Source of the DNA: Phycisphaeraceae bacterium
GTDB lineage: Bacteria > Planctomycetota > Phycisphaerae > Phycisphaerales > UBA1924
DNA: 64,000 nt
Direction: 5' to 3'
Assembly (NCBI GenBank): GCA_019636795.1
Contig: JAHBWW010000002.1
Span: 372,001-436,000 of the forward strand
Part shown: one piece after another, positions 29,495 through 39,397 of the stretch
Position numbering within the stretch: the first letter of the stretch is position 1
Layout of the letters: the number at the start of each line of letters is the position of its first letter
Program-made: the position numbers and the translations under genes
The notes under the pieces: generated by a model
Databases searched by the model: none
Seen by the model: only the letters and a program-made list of their open reading frames with translations
What the model was told of the DNA's origin: nothing

Positions 29495-31111
29495 ATGCCC
29501 CTCCGACTCTACAACACCCTCACACGCACCATCGAACCATTCACCCCCGCAGACCCCGCGCACGTCACCTTCTACACCTGTGGCCTCACCGTCTACGACG
29601 ATGGACACATCGGCAACTTCCGCTCCTTCCTCGCCGCCGATCTCCTCAGGCGCTGGATCCAAAACCCCCTCTGCACACTCACCAACCCCGACGCATCGCT
29701 CCACCACGGCCCACGCAATGTCCTTCACGTCATGAACATCACCGACGTCGGACACATGACCGACGACCAGGCCGCCGATGGCCAGGGCCAGGACAAAATG
29801 GCAATCGCCGGCCAACGCATCATCGAAGCCAAAAAGTCCGGCAAACTCCCTCAAGGCACCAACATCGACCCCGCCGATCCATACGCAATCGCACGCTTCT
29901 TCACCGAACGCTTCATCGAAGACGCTTCGCGCCTCGGCCTCAAAGTCGCAATCGAAGCCCAACGCGACCCATCACTCATGCCACGCGCCACCGACAACAT
30001 CCACGGCATGATCGCTTTCATCTCCACACTCATCGAACGCAATCACGCATACATCACCGGCTCCCCCGGCTCACACGCAGTCTACTTCGATGTCCAGTCC
30101 TTCCCCTCCTACGGCCAACTCAGCGGCAACACCCTCGACAACCTCCGAGGCGGCGCCGGAGGCCGTGTCCTCGAATCAAATCAGGCCGACAAAAAACACC
30201 CCGCAGACTTCCTCCTCTGGAAAGAAGACCCAACACACGTCATGAAGTGGCCAAGCCCATGGGGCCAAGGCTACCCCGGTTGGCACATCGAATGCTCCGT
30301 CATGTCCCTCGCACGCCTCATCCCCGGAGGCCTCGATCACGCCCTCGCCGCACCCGCAGGCACCATCGAAATCGATCTCCACTCCGGCGGCGAAGACAAC
30401 ATCTTCCCACACCACGAGTGCGAACGCGCACAGTCATGCGCCATCATCGGAGGCCATCGCTTCAGCCGATTCTGGTTCCACCCACGATTCCTCCTCGTCG
30501 AAGGCGAAAAGATGTCCAAAAGCAAGGGCAACTTCTTCACCGCACGCGACCTCTTCGCCCAGGGCATCGAACCCGCAGCCCTCCGCCTCGAACTCATCAA
30601 AACCCACTACCGCACCAACGCAAACTTCTCTATGCAAGGCCTCCGCGACGCCGACCGCATCGTCGAGCGCTGGCGCCGTTTCCGCGATCAGGCCCGCACC
30701 ACCACTGCCGACTCCCCCGCAAACGCCGCCGCACGCGACCACGCCCGCCAAGCCTTCACCGCCGCGCTCGACAGCGATCTCAACACCCCCGAAGCAATCG
30801 CCGCCATCAACCAATGGGTCAGCGCAACCGCTGCCCCAAGCCAGGCCGACGCCGAACTCATGGACACCTTTGATGCAGTTCTCGCAGTTCTCGATCGCCC
30901 GCGACTCGAGCGCCAATCCGCCGGCAACATCGTCTTCATGCCCGGCGCAGCCCCCGACGACACCGTCGTAGCCCTCATCCACGATCGCGCAGCCGCCAAA
31001 AAAGCCCGCGACTTCGCCCGCGCCGACGCAATCCGCAACGATCTCCTCCAGCGAGGCTACGCCATCAAGGACGTCGCCGGAGGCACTGTCGAAGTCGCAC
31101 GCACCGACTGA
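29495..31111 (+). CDS. cysS: Cysteinyl-tRNA synthetase
   Basis: The enzyme charges tRNA-Cys. Start ATG 29495 (MPLRLYNTLTRTIEPFTP). Zinc ligand C29 is in FYTCGLTVYDDGHIGNF, whose HIGN is the class I HIGH signature. Further zinc-site residues are in WHIECSVMS and FPHHECERAQS. KMSKSKGNFFTARDLF is the second class I signature (about residue 340). The C-terminal helical tRNA-binding part ends KKARDFARADAIRNDLLQRG. The 538 residues exceed the usual 460-500, with extra sequence between the first helices (about residues 60-125). It is divergent from the LptF/G gene. The very long in-frame extension upstream of the start is Arg/His/Pro-rich antisense sequence. Confidence 0.96.
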   Translation: MPLRLYNTLTRTIEPFTPADPAHVTFYTCGLTVYDDGHIGNFRSFLAADLLRRWIQNPLCTLTNPDASLHHGPRNVLHVMNITDVGHMTDDQAADGQGQDKMAIAGQRIIEAKKSGKLPQGTNIDPADPYAIARFFTERFIEDASRLGLKVAIEAQRDPSLMPRATDNIHGMIAFISTLIERNHAYITGSPGSHAVYFDVQSFPSYGQLSGNTLDNLRGGAGGRVLESNQADKKHPADFLLWKEDPTHVMKWPSPWGQGYPGWHIECSVMSLARLIPGGLDHALAAPAGTIEIDLHSGGEDNIFPHHECERAQSCAIIGGHRFSRFWFHPRFLLVEGEKMSKSKGNFFTARDLFAQGIEPAALRLELIKTHYRTNANFSMQGLRDADRIVERWRRFRDQARTTTADSPANAAARDHARQAFTAALDSDLNTPEAIAAINQWVSATAAPSQADAELMDTFDAVLAVLDRPRLERQSAGNIVFMPGAAPDDTVVALIHDRAAAKKARDFARADAIRNDLLQRGYAIKDVAGGTVEVARTD

Positions 31112-31175
31112 TCGCAAAAGCCTCGCTGGCGATTCGAGTTTTCACGCCCGAAACACCAACTCAGCCCTCACCCCT

Positions 31176-32591
31176 TCACGCAGCATCTTTGATGCCGATC
31201 AGTTCATCGTTGTCCTCGGTCGAGACCGACTCTACCGCCACGGCCTTCTTGCATGTCAGCAGAATGCCCGTACCAACCAGCGCCGAAATCACCGACCCGC
31301 ACAGAATCCCCATCTTGGCCGCCTCAAGCTGCGCCGCCTCCGCAAACCCCAGCGTCCCGATGAACAACGCCATCGTGAACCCGATCCCGCCAAGACACCC
31401 AACCCCCAGCACATGCCGCCAGGTCACCCCAGTCGGTAGCGCCGCGATGTTCAACTTCACCGCAAGCCACGCCGCCGCGAAAATGCCCAGAGGCTTCCCA
31501 ACCACAAGCCCGAACATCACCCCCAGCGAAACCGGGCCCATCAGCGCCGCAGCAGCACCCTCGCCGATATGCAACCCCGCATTCGCAATCGCGAAAATCG
31601 GCAGAATCAGGAACGCAACCCACCCATGCAACGCATGCTCAATCCGGTGCAGCGGCGGCATCACCATCTTGCAATTCACCGCAATCGCCTGCACCGCAGC
31701 ACGCTGCGACGAACTCGTCGCAACCCCTTGCCCCGTCCGACCATGATGAGAAAACCACTCCAGCGCTTTGCCTGTCGCCTTCACAAACCGGCCCGAATCC
31801 ACCCGCGCCGTCGCCGGAATCGTCATCGCCAGCACCACGCCCGCAATCGTCGCATGCACCCCGCTCCGCAGCGTGAAGTACCACAGAAACGAACCCACAA
31901 TCACATAAGGCAGCGGCGAACGCACCCTGAAAATATTGCACAGAATCAAAACACACAACGCCCCACCCGCAAACACCAGGTACTGCGTCGCGATCTCTTC
32001 CGTATAAAACAACGCAATCACCAGCAGCGCACCAAGGTCGTCCACAATCGCCAGCGACGTCAGAAACACCTTCAACGTAATCGGCACCCGACTCCCAAGC
32101 AACGCAAGCACACCCAGCGCGAACGCAATGTCCGTCGCCATCGGCACGCCCCAGCCCCGCATCGAGTCCTGCCCAAAGTTCAGCATCACATAGAACAACG
32201 CCGGAATCGCCATGCCGCCGATCGCTGCCGCAATCGGAAGCGCCGCCCGTTTCGGGCTCGCCAACTCGCCGATCAGCATCTCACGCTTGATCTCAAGCCC
32301 CACCAGCAGAAAAAAGATCCCCATCAGCGCGTCGTTGATCCAGTGCACCAGATGGTTCTGAAGCACCCACGATCCGAACATCAACTCGAAGTCCGTCTCG
32401 TGAAAGAAATGGTGGTACGAGTCCGCATAACTCGAATTCGCCCACACCAGCGCAATAATCGCGCACAAAACCAGCATCACCCCGCCAGCCGTCGACAACG
32501 CCGTGAACCGTTGAAATGGACGAATCAGATGCTCAACAGGCTCAAGCCGAGTCCCTTCCGCAGCGTGCGGAACACGATCACCATGCGCCAT
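31176..32591 (-). CDS. nhaA: Na+/H+ antiporter NhaA
   Basis: NhaA exports sodium in exchange for protons. The 471-residue protein has the family's 12-helix pattern. It includes INDALMGIFFLLVGLEIKRE, GWGVPMATDIAFALGVLALL (transport-site Asp in ATDIAF), SLAIVDDLGALLVIALFYT (the ion-binding Asp pair), and a C-terminal GGIGFTMALFIGTLGF. An insertion of about 60 residues before the later helices (SGRFVKATGKALEWFSHHG onward) is longer than in the E. coli protein. AAGGAG precedes the ATG. Confidence 0.95.
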   Translation of the reverse strand: MAHGDRVPHAAEGTRLEPVEHLIRPFQRFTALSTAGGVMLVLCAIIALVWANSSYADSYHHFFHETDFELMFGSWVLQNHLVHWINDALMGIFFLLVGLEIKREMLIGELASPKRAALPIAAAIGGMAIPALFYVMLNFGQDSMRGWGVPMATDIAFALGVLALLGSRVPITLKVFLTSLAIVDDLGALLVIALFYTEEIATQYLVFAGGALCVLILCNIFRVRSPLPYVIVGSFLWYFTLRSGVHATIAGVVLAMTIPATARVDSGRFVKATGKALEWFSHHGRTGQGVATSSSQRAAVQAIAVNCKMVMPPLHRIEHALHGWVAFLILPIFAIANAGLHIGEGAAAALMGPVSLGVMFGLVVGKPLGIFAAAWLAVKLNIAALPTGVTWRHVLGVGCLGGIGFTMALFIGTLGFAEAAQLEAAKMGILCGSVISALVGTGILLTCKKAVAVESVSTEDNDELIGIKDAA

Positions 32592-32761
32592 CGATCACAC
32601 TCCTTCTTCGTGCGGATACCGCCCACATCGAAGTTCGGCTCTTTCCGCCACGAACTCCAATTCGGACCCGCCCGTCACATACAACGAATCAATCGTTCGT
32701 AACGAGCACCACCCAATTTCGGTGTTAGATCGCTCGGCCACTGACCGAATCCCGACTCGCC

Positions 32762-33742
32762 TCAGACCAGATCGAGCCCATCATCAACCGCTTCAACCTC
32801 TTCCGACTCATCCAGCGTCCGAAGCGTGATCCCGATCTCCTCAAGCCTCTCCTTCACTTCCTGCAGCGAAGTCGAGCCGAAGTTCTTGACCCCCATCAAC
32901 TCCGCCTCAGTGTGGGTGATCAGATCCCCGATCGTCTGAATATTCAGTAGTTGCAGCGCCCGACGCGCACGAACCGACAACTGCAGGTCCGTCACCATCT
33001 TGTTCGCCAGCGACTCGTGCCCGCTGCCCTTCAAACGCTCGATCACCTGCCGCCGAGCAGCACGGTGCGCATCCTCAAGCCCCTGCCCAAGCCGCAGGTT
33101 CTTCTGCTGAAGCATCCGCTTGATCTCTTCCAGCGAGCTCTCCCCGAAGTTCTTGTAACTCATCAGTTCCACCTCGGTGATCCGCAACAGATCCCCCAGC
33201 GTCCTGATGTTCATCTTCTTCAGGCATGTCCGCGCACGCACCGACAACTCAAAATCCGTCACCGGCGTATCCATCAACGCCTTCTTCTGCACAAAGTCCC
33301 GATCCGATTCCTCTTCGATCACCATCTCACGGCTCGCCTGCACATCCTTCATGAACAGCCGCGCACGCACATGGTTCGGGTTCGTCTCCAGAATCTGCCT
33401 CAGACAACGCTCCGCACGAATGTAATCCGCACGGTCCTCATACAACACCGCCAGATTCAGCAGCCCATTGATCGGTGCCGGAGTCGTTTCGCACACCCGC
33501 TCATACAGCGACAGCGCCTCGTCCTCTTCCCCCACCAGATCCAGCAGATACGCCAACTGGAACATCGCGTCCACGCTCATCGGGTCCGCACCAACTGCCT
33601 TGCGCAACTCCGCAATCGCACCCAGCTTGTCGCCCGCGTTCGCAAGATTCGTCGCCGCATGAAAATGCCGCTGCGACGCCTCCACGTCACGATCCGCAGA
33701 ACTCCCCGCACCGATCACCAGATCCATCGGACTCGTCGCCAT
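32762..33742 (-). CDS. TPR protein with two RNA polymerase alpha C-terminal domains
   Basis: The 326-residue protein has TPR-like repeats at about residues 22-135 (LGAIAELRKAVGADPMSVDA, then EDEALSLYERVCETTPAPIN, then YIRAERCLRQILETNPNHVR). Two tandem copies of the alpha-CTD fold follow, at about 159-218 (DFELSVRARTCLKKMNIRTL, MSYKNFGESSLEEIK) and 248-308 (DLQLSVRARRALQLLNIQTI, MGVKNFGSTSLQEVK). In RNA polymerase this fold binds UP-element DNA and activators. The alpha N-terminal dimerisation domain is absent, so this is not rpoA. Proteins with this layout are known from planctomycetes but have no established role, as far as I know. Transcription or DNA binding is inferred. It ends with an acidic tail. 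Confidence 0.88.
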   Translation of the reverse strand: MATSPMDLVIGAGSSADRDVEASQRHFHAATNLANAGDKLGAIAELRKAVGADPMSVDAMFQLAYLLDLVGEEDEALSLYERVCETTPAPINGLLNLAVLYEDRADYIRAERCLRQILETNPNHVRARLFMKDVQASREMVIEEESDRDFVQKKALMDTPVTDFELSVRARTCLKKMNIRTLGDLLRITEVELMSYKNFGESSLEEIKRMLQQKNLRLGQGLEDAHRAARRQVIERLKGSGHESLANKMVTDLQLSVRARRALQLLNIQTIGDLITHTEAELMGVKNFGSTSLQEVKERLEEIGITLRTLDESEEVEAVDDGLDLV

Positions 33743-33811
33743 ACCGCCTCCGTTCCATGTCTTGTGGAACCCAGACAGTAGCCCCGCCGCACCACCAAGG
33801 CCACGCTCCCC

Positions 33812-35407
33812 CTACAGCCCAGGCCCCGGCGCCACCTCGTCCACCGGAAGATTGTGCAGCACATCCGACCCATGCGTCAACCTGATCGACCGCCAACGCC
33901 CCGACATGAACCGCAGCAGCAGAATCACCCCCAGCAGCACAATGTATCCCGAAGCCCCGATCCAGGGCCCGATCGACCCCAACCCAGGACTCGTCCACAT
34001 CAGCAGATGCCCCAGCCCCACAATGCTCACCCAGCTCAACACCACCGTCGCAATCCCCGGCCACACCGTATCCCCAGCCCCGCGCAGCGCCGCCGACATC
34101 ACAATCGCCACCGCATCAAACACCTGAAACACCGCCGCCGCGATCATCACCTGCCCGCCAATCCGCAGCATCTCATCCCGCTGGGTCGCTGGCGTCTCCG
34201 GGTTGATAAATAACCCGATCAACTCATGCCGAAACGCCACAAACACCACCGCGCAAAGCCCCATATACCCAACCGCCAACTTCAACCCAAGCCACGCACG
34301 TCGCGCAGCCTTGTCCGGGTCACCCTCCCCGATCGCCTTTCCCACGACCGCCTGCGTCGCGATCGAAAGCCCCACCGTCGGCATGAACGACAGATGCATC
34401 CACTGCAACGCCGCAAACCCCGCAGTGTTCGCCATCGTCGCCGCCTCCGTCGCCGCCGCAACCGTCCCCCCCGCATGCAGCACCGCCCGACGCCCAGCCT
34501 CCCCCACCAGAAACGTCATCAGATACGCCCAGCACACCAGCTCATTGATGAACATCATCCCCGCAGGCCACCCCACCCGCGCAATGTCCTTCATCTGCCC
34601 AATCCGAGGCCGCCACGCCGCCCGCGTCCCATACCGGCGCGCAAACTTCCCGCTCAGAAAAATCACCATCGGCACGCTGAACTCAATCACCGTCCCCAGC
34701 ACCGTCGCCAGCGCAGCACCCGCAAGCCCCATCGCCGGAATCCCCAGCAATCCCGCTATCCCCGCAAAAAACTCATGCGCCGGCCAACGCTCCGGAGGCC
34801 CATCCGACCCGAAAATGAAAAGCACATTCAAAAAGATGTTCGCAAGATTCCCCGTCACCGCCGCCACCATCACCACCCCAGGACGATGCATCCCGAAGAA
34901 ATAGTTGTGAACCGCCTTCGCAAGCAGCGTAAAAATCGACCCCCCCATCGCAATCGACGCATACGCCAACTCCAGTTCATACAACTCCTGCTCATGCCCG
35001 AACACCCGCAGCAGCCACGGAGCAACCAACACCGCCGGCACCATCACCACCAACCAATACCCCGCGCCAATCCACATCGCGTTCCACGCATACGCCGAAC
35101 CACGCTCCGCCTTCCCCGCACCCAGATTCTGACTCACAAACGAGTTCACAATCGAGATCATCCCGATGCAGAACGTCATCAACGTCCACGTCGCAATCGC
35201 CGCATTCCCATGCGCAGCCAGATAAATCGGCTCCGGACCAATGTCCTTGACCATCAGCCGATCAAAAAACTGCATCGCCGTATAACTCGCCATCGTCGCG
35301 ATCGACGGCAGCGCAATCACCAGCATCTCCCGCAGCGCCCGCTCCGGACCCCTCGGCGTGCCCGCTGCCCGACTACTGGATGGATTCTCTGACCCCTGCT
35401 CCACCAC
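33812..35407 (-). CDS. MATE-family efflux transporter
   Basis: MATE transporters export drugs and other organic cations using sodium or proton gradients. The protein has twelve membrane helices in two six-helix halves. The family-like segments are LPSIATMASYTAMQFFDRLM, FVSQNLGAGKAERGSAYAW (first half) and GLSIATQAVVGKAIGEGDP (second half). The start is uncertain. Adjacent GTG codons at 35407/35404 with a G-rich stretch upstream give about 530 residues, whereas the longest frame begins at GTG 35458. It lies 67 bases downstream of the pdxA start region on the same strand and 69 before the TPR-alpha-CTD gene. Confidence 0.85.
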   Translation of the reverse strand: MVEQGSENPSSSRAAGTPRGPERALREMLVIALPSIATMASYTAMQFFDRLMVKDIGPEPIYLAAHGNAAIATWTLMTFCIGMISIVNSFVSQNLGAGKAERGSAYAWNAMWIGAGYWLVVMVPAVLVAPWLLRVFGHEQELYELELAYASIAMGGSIFTLLAKAVHNYFFGMHRPGVVMVAAVTGNLANIFLNVLFIFGSDGPPERWPAHEFFAGIAGLLGIPAMGLAGAALATVLGTVIEFSVPMVIFLSGKFARRYGTRAAWRPRIGQMKDIARVGWPAGMMFINELVCWAYLMTFLVGEAGRRAVLHAGGTVAAATEAATMANTAGFAALQWMHLSFMPTVGLSIATQAVVGKAIGEGDPDKAARRAWLGLKLAVGYMGLCAVVFVAFRHELIGLFINPETPATQRDEMLRIGGQVMIAAAVFQVFDAVAIVMSAALRGAGDTVWPGIATVVLSWVSIVGLGHLLMWTSPGLGSIGPWIGASGYIVLLGVILLLRFMSGRWRSIRLTHGSDVLHNLPVDEVAPGPGL

Positions 35408-35474
35408 ACACCCCCCGAGCCGCACCCGCAGCCAAGGCGGAGGGTACACCACCGCCACTCTCGACGATCAATCC

Positions 35475-36506
35475 CTACCCCCGCCTCGCCGCCCCAGCCA
35501 GCCTCAACGCCGCAGCCATACTCCCCGCATCCGCAACCCCCTTGCCCGCAATATCAAACGCCGTCCCATGATCCGGGCTCGTCCGCACCACCGGCAACCC
35601 CACCGTCATGTTCACCGTCTCATCACGCGCAATCAACTTCACCGGGATCAACCCCTGATCGTGATACATCGCCACCACCAGATCAAACTTCCCCGCAACC
35701 GCCGCCCCGAAAATCGTGTCCGCCGCAAACGGCCCACGCACATCCATCCCCGCCTCCACCGCATGCGCAATCGCTGGCCCGATCAACCTCTCCTCCTCAT
35801 CACCCAGCAACCCGCCCTCCCCAGCATGCGGGTTCAGCCCGCACACCGCAACCCGAGGCCTCTCAATCCCCACACTCCGGCACCCCTCAACACCCAACTC
35901 GATCGCATCAAAAACCCGCCCGATCGTCAACACATTCCTCACATCCATCAGCGGCACATGCACCGTCGCCAGCACCACCCGCAGCCGCGGCCCGACAAAC
36001 ATCATCGCAACACGCTTCACCCCAAACCGGCTCGCCAGCAACTCCGTATGCCCCGCAAACTTCCCCTTCCCCGCAAGCGACCACGCCTCCTTGCTGATCG
36101 GCCCCGTCACAATCGCATCCGCCTTCACCCCAAGCGCACCCTCCCGCGCCATCGACACCGCCAGATCCACCAGCCGAAACGAATACATCCCCCCCGCCTT
36201 CGTCGCCTCACGCGCACTCCCAATCGGCCCCCAACCCCGGTCCGTGTCCATCACCACCACATCCTGCACCGAAAACTCCGCCCCGCTCCACCCATCCATC
36301 GCCACCGTCCACCAGTACGGCTCGATCCGCTGACACAACGCCGCATCCTGCAGCACACTCTCCGAACCCAGCACCACAAACCGCGCCGTTCGCCTCAACC
36401 CCCGATCCGCCAGCGCACGCACAATCACCTCAGGCCCGATCCCCCCAGGATCGCCCATCGTCACCGCAATCACTGGCCGATTCCCCTTCACAACTTCTTG
36501 TCCCAT
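35475..36506 (-). CDS. pdxA: 4-hydroxythreonine-4-phosphate dehydrogenase
   Basis: PdxA carries out an NAD-dependent oxidation in pyridoxal phosphate synthesis. Start ATG 36506 (MGQEVVKGNRPVIAVTMGDP). The 343-residue length is normal. GDPGGIGPEVI is the N-terminal family signature. The three metal-binding histidines lie in HTELLASRFG, NPHAGEGG and YHDQGLIPVK. C-terminal GLPVVRTSPDHGTAFDIAGK is also diagnostic. No other vitamin B6 gene is in the window. Confidence 0.95.
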   Translation of the reverse strand: MGQEVVKGNRPVIAVTMGDPGGIGPEVIVRALADRGLRRTARFVVLGSESVLQDAALCQRIEPYWWTVAMDGWSGAEFSVQDVVVMDTDRGWGPIGSAREATKAGGMYSFRLVDLAVSMAREGALGVKADAIVTGPISKEAWSLAGKGKFAGHTELLASRFGVKRVAMMFVGPRLRVVLATVHVPLMDVRNVLTIGRVFDAIELGVEGCRSVGIERPRVAVCGLNPHAGEGGLLGDEEERLIGPAIAHAVEAGMDVRGPFAADTIFGAAVAGKFDLVVAMYHDQGLIPVKLIARDETVNMTVGLPVVRTSPDHGTAFDIAGKGVADAGSMAAALRLAGAARRG

Positions 36507-36726
36507 AACCCCAATCCTACGGACCCCCGGCCGACCAACACACCGTATTCGGCCCCCGTTCGCATGAAACACAAACCGCCATGCCGCGTACCGTCTTCAA
36601 GGGACATCGATGTGCCGATTTTGAATAAAATCAGTTTCACGATCACGCCCCCGTTGGTATGCTGTCTATCTCGGGCATCTTTGCCCTGTCAATGTTGAGG
36701 GGAATCGAAATCAAGGAGTCTCGGTC

Positions 36727-38889
36727 ATGAAGGGTCACACCGGTCCCGGTCGTCATGTCTCATCGCTTTTCGCCCTCTGCGCCATCGCCGGCCTGGCAAC
36801 CGCAGACATCACCAATAACCAAGGCGTCCTCCGCCTCGTCGCAGGCGACTACGCAACCTCCGCAAACAACAACGTCCTCGCTCTCCCCGCGATCCCCATC
36901 GACTTCGCTCAGCACGTCGCCGTCATCCAACTCGATGGCCCAATGACCAACGCACGCAACGCCGCCCTCACAAACGCCGGCGTCGTCCTCTTCGACTACC
37001 TCCCCGACTTCGCATACGCAGCAGACCTGCGCAACGCAAACCTCAACGCGCTCGCCGCACTCGACTTCGTCACATGGGTCGGCGCATTCCAGAACGCATG
37101 GAAACTCGCGCCCGATCTCGGACAGGTCCCCGCACAATCCCCCGAAATCCAGGCATTGCACGACCTCGGACTCATCGCCGTTCAGGTCATGCTCTGGCCA
37201 AACGCAAACACCGCACAGACCCTCGCCGCACTCGCCGCAATCCCCGGCTTCACCGCGCTCGAACACGGCTGGTCAGGACGCGAAATCTCCGTCTCCGCAA
37301 CCATGCCCCTCGCAGCCGCTCAGGCAATCGCCGCCCTCCCCGCCGTCCGTTGGATCGAAAACACCCCTCAGATCACTCTCCGTAACAACACCGGACGCTG
37401 GATCGTTCAATCAAACGTCAACGGCTCCACCCCCCTCTACACCAAAGGAATCCGAGGCCAAGGTCAAATCGTCGGAATCATGGATGGGCGCATCAACGTC
37501 AATCACTGCTCTTTCCTCGATTCCATCAACCCCATCGGCCCCAACCACCGAAAAATCCGTGCATACAACGCCTCCCTCGGCTCCGACTCCCACGGCACAC
37601 ACGTCGGAGGCACCGCTGTCGGCGACGCCAGTGCAAACAACGACACACGCGGCATCGCATACGAAGCCCGCCTCGTCTTCAACACCATCTCAACCACCCC
37701 CAGCACCTTCCTCTCCCGCCTCGGAACCCACTACAGCCAAGGCGCATTCGTCCACACCAACAGTTGGGGCAACGACGGCACAACCCTCTACGACTCCCTC
37801 GCTCGCACCATCGATGTCTTCTCCTACGACAACGAAGACAACCTTGTCATCTTCGCCGTAACCAATCTCTCCACCCTCAAAAACCCCGAAAACTCCAAGA
37901 ACGGCCTCGCAGTCGGCGCCTCCGGCGACACGCCCAGCCAAAACAACCACTGCTCCGGTGGCTCCGGACCAACCAATGACGGCAGACGCAAACCCGAGAT
38001 CTACGCCCCAGGATGCAACACCACCTCCTCCTCTTCAAGCACCTCCTGTGGCACTGTCTCATTCACCGGCACATCCATGGCCGCGCCCGCTATCGCCGGC
38101 TCCGCACTCCTCGCACGCCAGTACTACACCGACGGCTTCTACCCATCAGGCGTCGCAAACTCCGAAGACTCATTCATCCCCTCCGGCGCACTCCTCAAGG
38201 CAACCCTCCTCAACTCCACCGTCGATATGACAGGCGTCGCCGGATACCCATCCAACCGCGAAGGCTGGGGACGCGTACTCCTCGCAAACTCGCTCGTCTT
38301 CGATGACTCTCCCCGCACCCTCATCATCCGCGATGTCCGCAACAACTCCGAATCCGCCCTCTCAACCTCCGATCTCGTCGAACTTCAAATCGATGTCCAC
38401 AGCTTCTCCCAACCTCTCAAAGTCACCCTCGCCTGGCACGATTCGCCCGGAAACGTCAACGCAAACCCCGCAGCCGTCAACAACCTCGACCTCAAGGTCA
38501 TCGCACCCAGCGGCGACTACCGCGGCAACGTCTTCTCCGGCGGAATCTCAACCACCGGCGGCACCCACGACGCAAACAACAACGTCGAAATGGTCATCCT
38601 CGCCGCTCCCGCACCAGGCACCTACACAATCCAGATCAACGCCGCAGCCGTCAACGTCGGCTCGCAGGGCTACGCACTCGTCATCTCCGGCGATGTATCC
38701 GAAGTCGCACCGCCAAACCCCTGCATCGCCGACTGGAACAACGACGGCAAGGTCGACTTCTTCGACGTCCAACTCTTCCTCGCCCAGTTCACAGCCCAGG
38801 ACCCCGCCACCGACCTCAATGGCGATCTCGAGTTCAACTTCTTCGATCTCCAGATCTTCCTCTCCCTCTTCTCCGCCGGCTGCCCCTGA
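36727..38889 (+). CDS. Secreted subtilisin-like (S8) serine protease with dockerin-like C-terminus
   Basis: The 720-residue protein has a signal peptide (VSSLFALCAIAGLATAD) and a propeptide-like region. The S8 catalytic domain has its triad Asp253 in GIMDGRIN, His289 in SHGTHVGG and Ser450 in FTGTSMAAP. A beta-sandwich (about residues 535-655, LKVTLAWHDSPGNVN) of the kp43/proprotein type follows. The last 60 residues hold two EF-hand-like repeats (DWNNDGKVDFFDVQLFL and DLNGDLEFNFFDLQIFL), ending in AGCP. AAGGAG lies 9 bases before the ATG. A strong terminator follows. It is probably an extracellular or surface-anchored degradative enzyme. Confidence 0.93.
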   Translation: MKGHTGPGRHVSSLFALCAIAGLATADITNNQGVLRLVAGDYATSANNNVLALPAIPIDFAQHVAVIQLDGPMTNARNAALTNAGVVLFDYLPDFAYAADLRNANLNALAALDFVTWVGAFQNAWKLAPDLGQVPAQSPEIQALHDLGLIAVQVMLWPNANTAQTLAALAAIPGFTALEHGWSGREISVSATMPLAAAQAIAALPAVRWIENTPQITLRNNTGRWIVQSNVNGSTPLYTKGIRGQGQIVGIMDGRINVNHCSFLDSINPIGPNHRKIRAYNASLGSDSHGTHVGGTAVGDASANNDTRGIAYEARLVFNTISTTPSTFLSRLGTHYSQGAFVHTNSWGNDGTTLYDSLARTIDVFSYDNEDNLVIFAVTNLSTLKNPENSKNGLAVGASGDTPSQNNHCSGGSGPTNDGRRKPEIYAPGCNTTSSSSSTSCGTVSFTGTSMAAPAIAGSALLARQYYTDGFYPSGVANSEDSFIPSGALLKATLLNSTVDMTGVAGYPSNREGWGRVLLANSLVFDDSPRTLIIRDVRNNSESALSTSDLVELQIDVHSFSQPLKVTLAWHDSPGNVNANPAAVNNLDLKVIAPSGDYRGNVFSGGISTTGGTHDANNNVEMVILAAPAPGTYTIQINAAAVNVGSQGYALVISGDVSEVAPPNPCIADWNNDGKVDFFDVQLFLAQFTAQDPATDLNGDLEFNFFDLQIFLSLFSAGCP

Positions 38890-38922
38890 TCGCCCATCAC
38901 TCCAGCCCGTAGCCTCACCCAC

Positions 38923-38953
38923 AACCAGCCTCCCCCCGAGGCTGGTTTTTTTG
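38923..38953 (+). terminator. Rho-independent terminator after the S8 protease
   Basis: AACCAGCCTC (38923-38932) pairs with GAGGCTGGTT (38938-38947) around a C5 loop. A run of seven T residues follows. Confidence 0.9.
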
Positions 38954-39028
38954 TCCCACTTCTCACTCCAGCACATCGCTGCCAAACCAGTCCGCTCAGC
39001 CTCCTATCGCCCGCATACCCTTTACCCC

Positions 39029-39397
39029 ATGCCGCGCCTCGCCATCCTTCTCATCGCACTCGGCACCGGCTGCTCTCCAGTCCCCGTCGGATTCGATTCC
39101 CCCGCCAAAACCAAGCGCATGGATGCCATCGTCCGCGCAGCCGCCGAAAACGACACCAGCCCTCGCACCATCCGTTGCATCATCCAGGAACTCGACTCCC
39201 ACGACCCCGCCGTGCGCTTCATCGCCATCCGAACCCTCGAACGCCTCACCGGCCAGACCAACGGATATGATTTCGCCGCCCTCGATTGGGATCGCGAGGC
39301 CTCGGTGCAGGCATGGGTTCGATGGTTTCACGATACTTACCCAGAACACTCAACCCCAGTGGTGATCGACGAACTCGCGGACACGACTCATGAATGA
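39029..39397 (+). CDS. Small lipoprotein with a HEAT-like repeat
   Basis: The 122-residue protein starts MPRLAILLIALGTGCSPVP, a lipoprotein signal peptide with lipobox LGTGC. The mature part contains CIIQELDSHDPAVRFIAIRT, a HEAT-like helix pair, then LERLTGQTNGYDFAALDWD and VQAWVRWFHDTYPE. This kind of small HEAT-like lipoprotein is common in planctomycetes. Its end overlaps the next gene by 8 bp, so it is coupled to the RsbW-like kinase. It may act as an envelope-side partner for that regulatory set (inference). Confidence 0.75.
   Translation: MPRLAILLIALGTGCSPVPVGFDSPAKTKRMDAIVRAAAENDTSPRTIRCIIQELDSHDPAVRFIAIRTLERLTGQTNGYDFAALDWDREASVQAWVRWFHDTYPEHSTPVVIDELADTTHE

Noticed and set aside
29423-29962. 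180-residue upstream extension of the LptF/G frame
   Set aside because: It is antisense to cysS and rich in Gly/Asp/Val without domain features. ATG 29422 with GAGGG upstream is the start.
36600-36680. Promoter TTTCAC-17-TATGCT before the S8 protease
   Set aside because: The -35 match is weak and there is no supporting context, so it was not listed as a feature.
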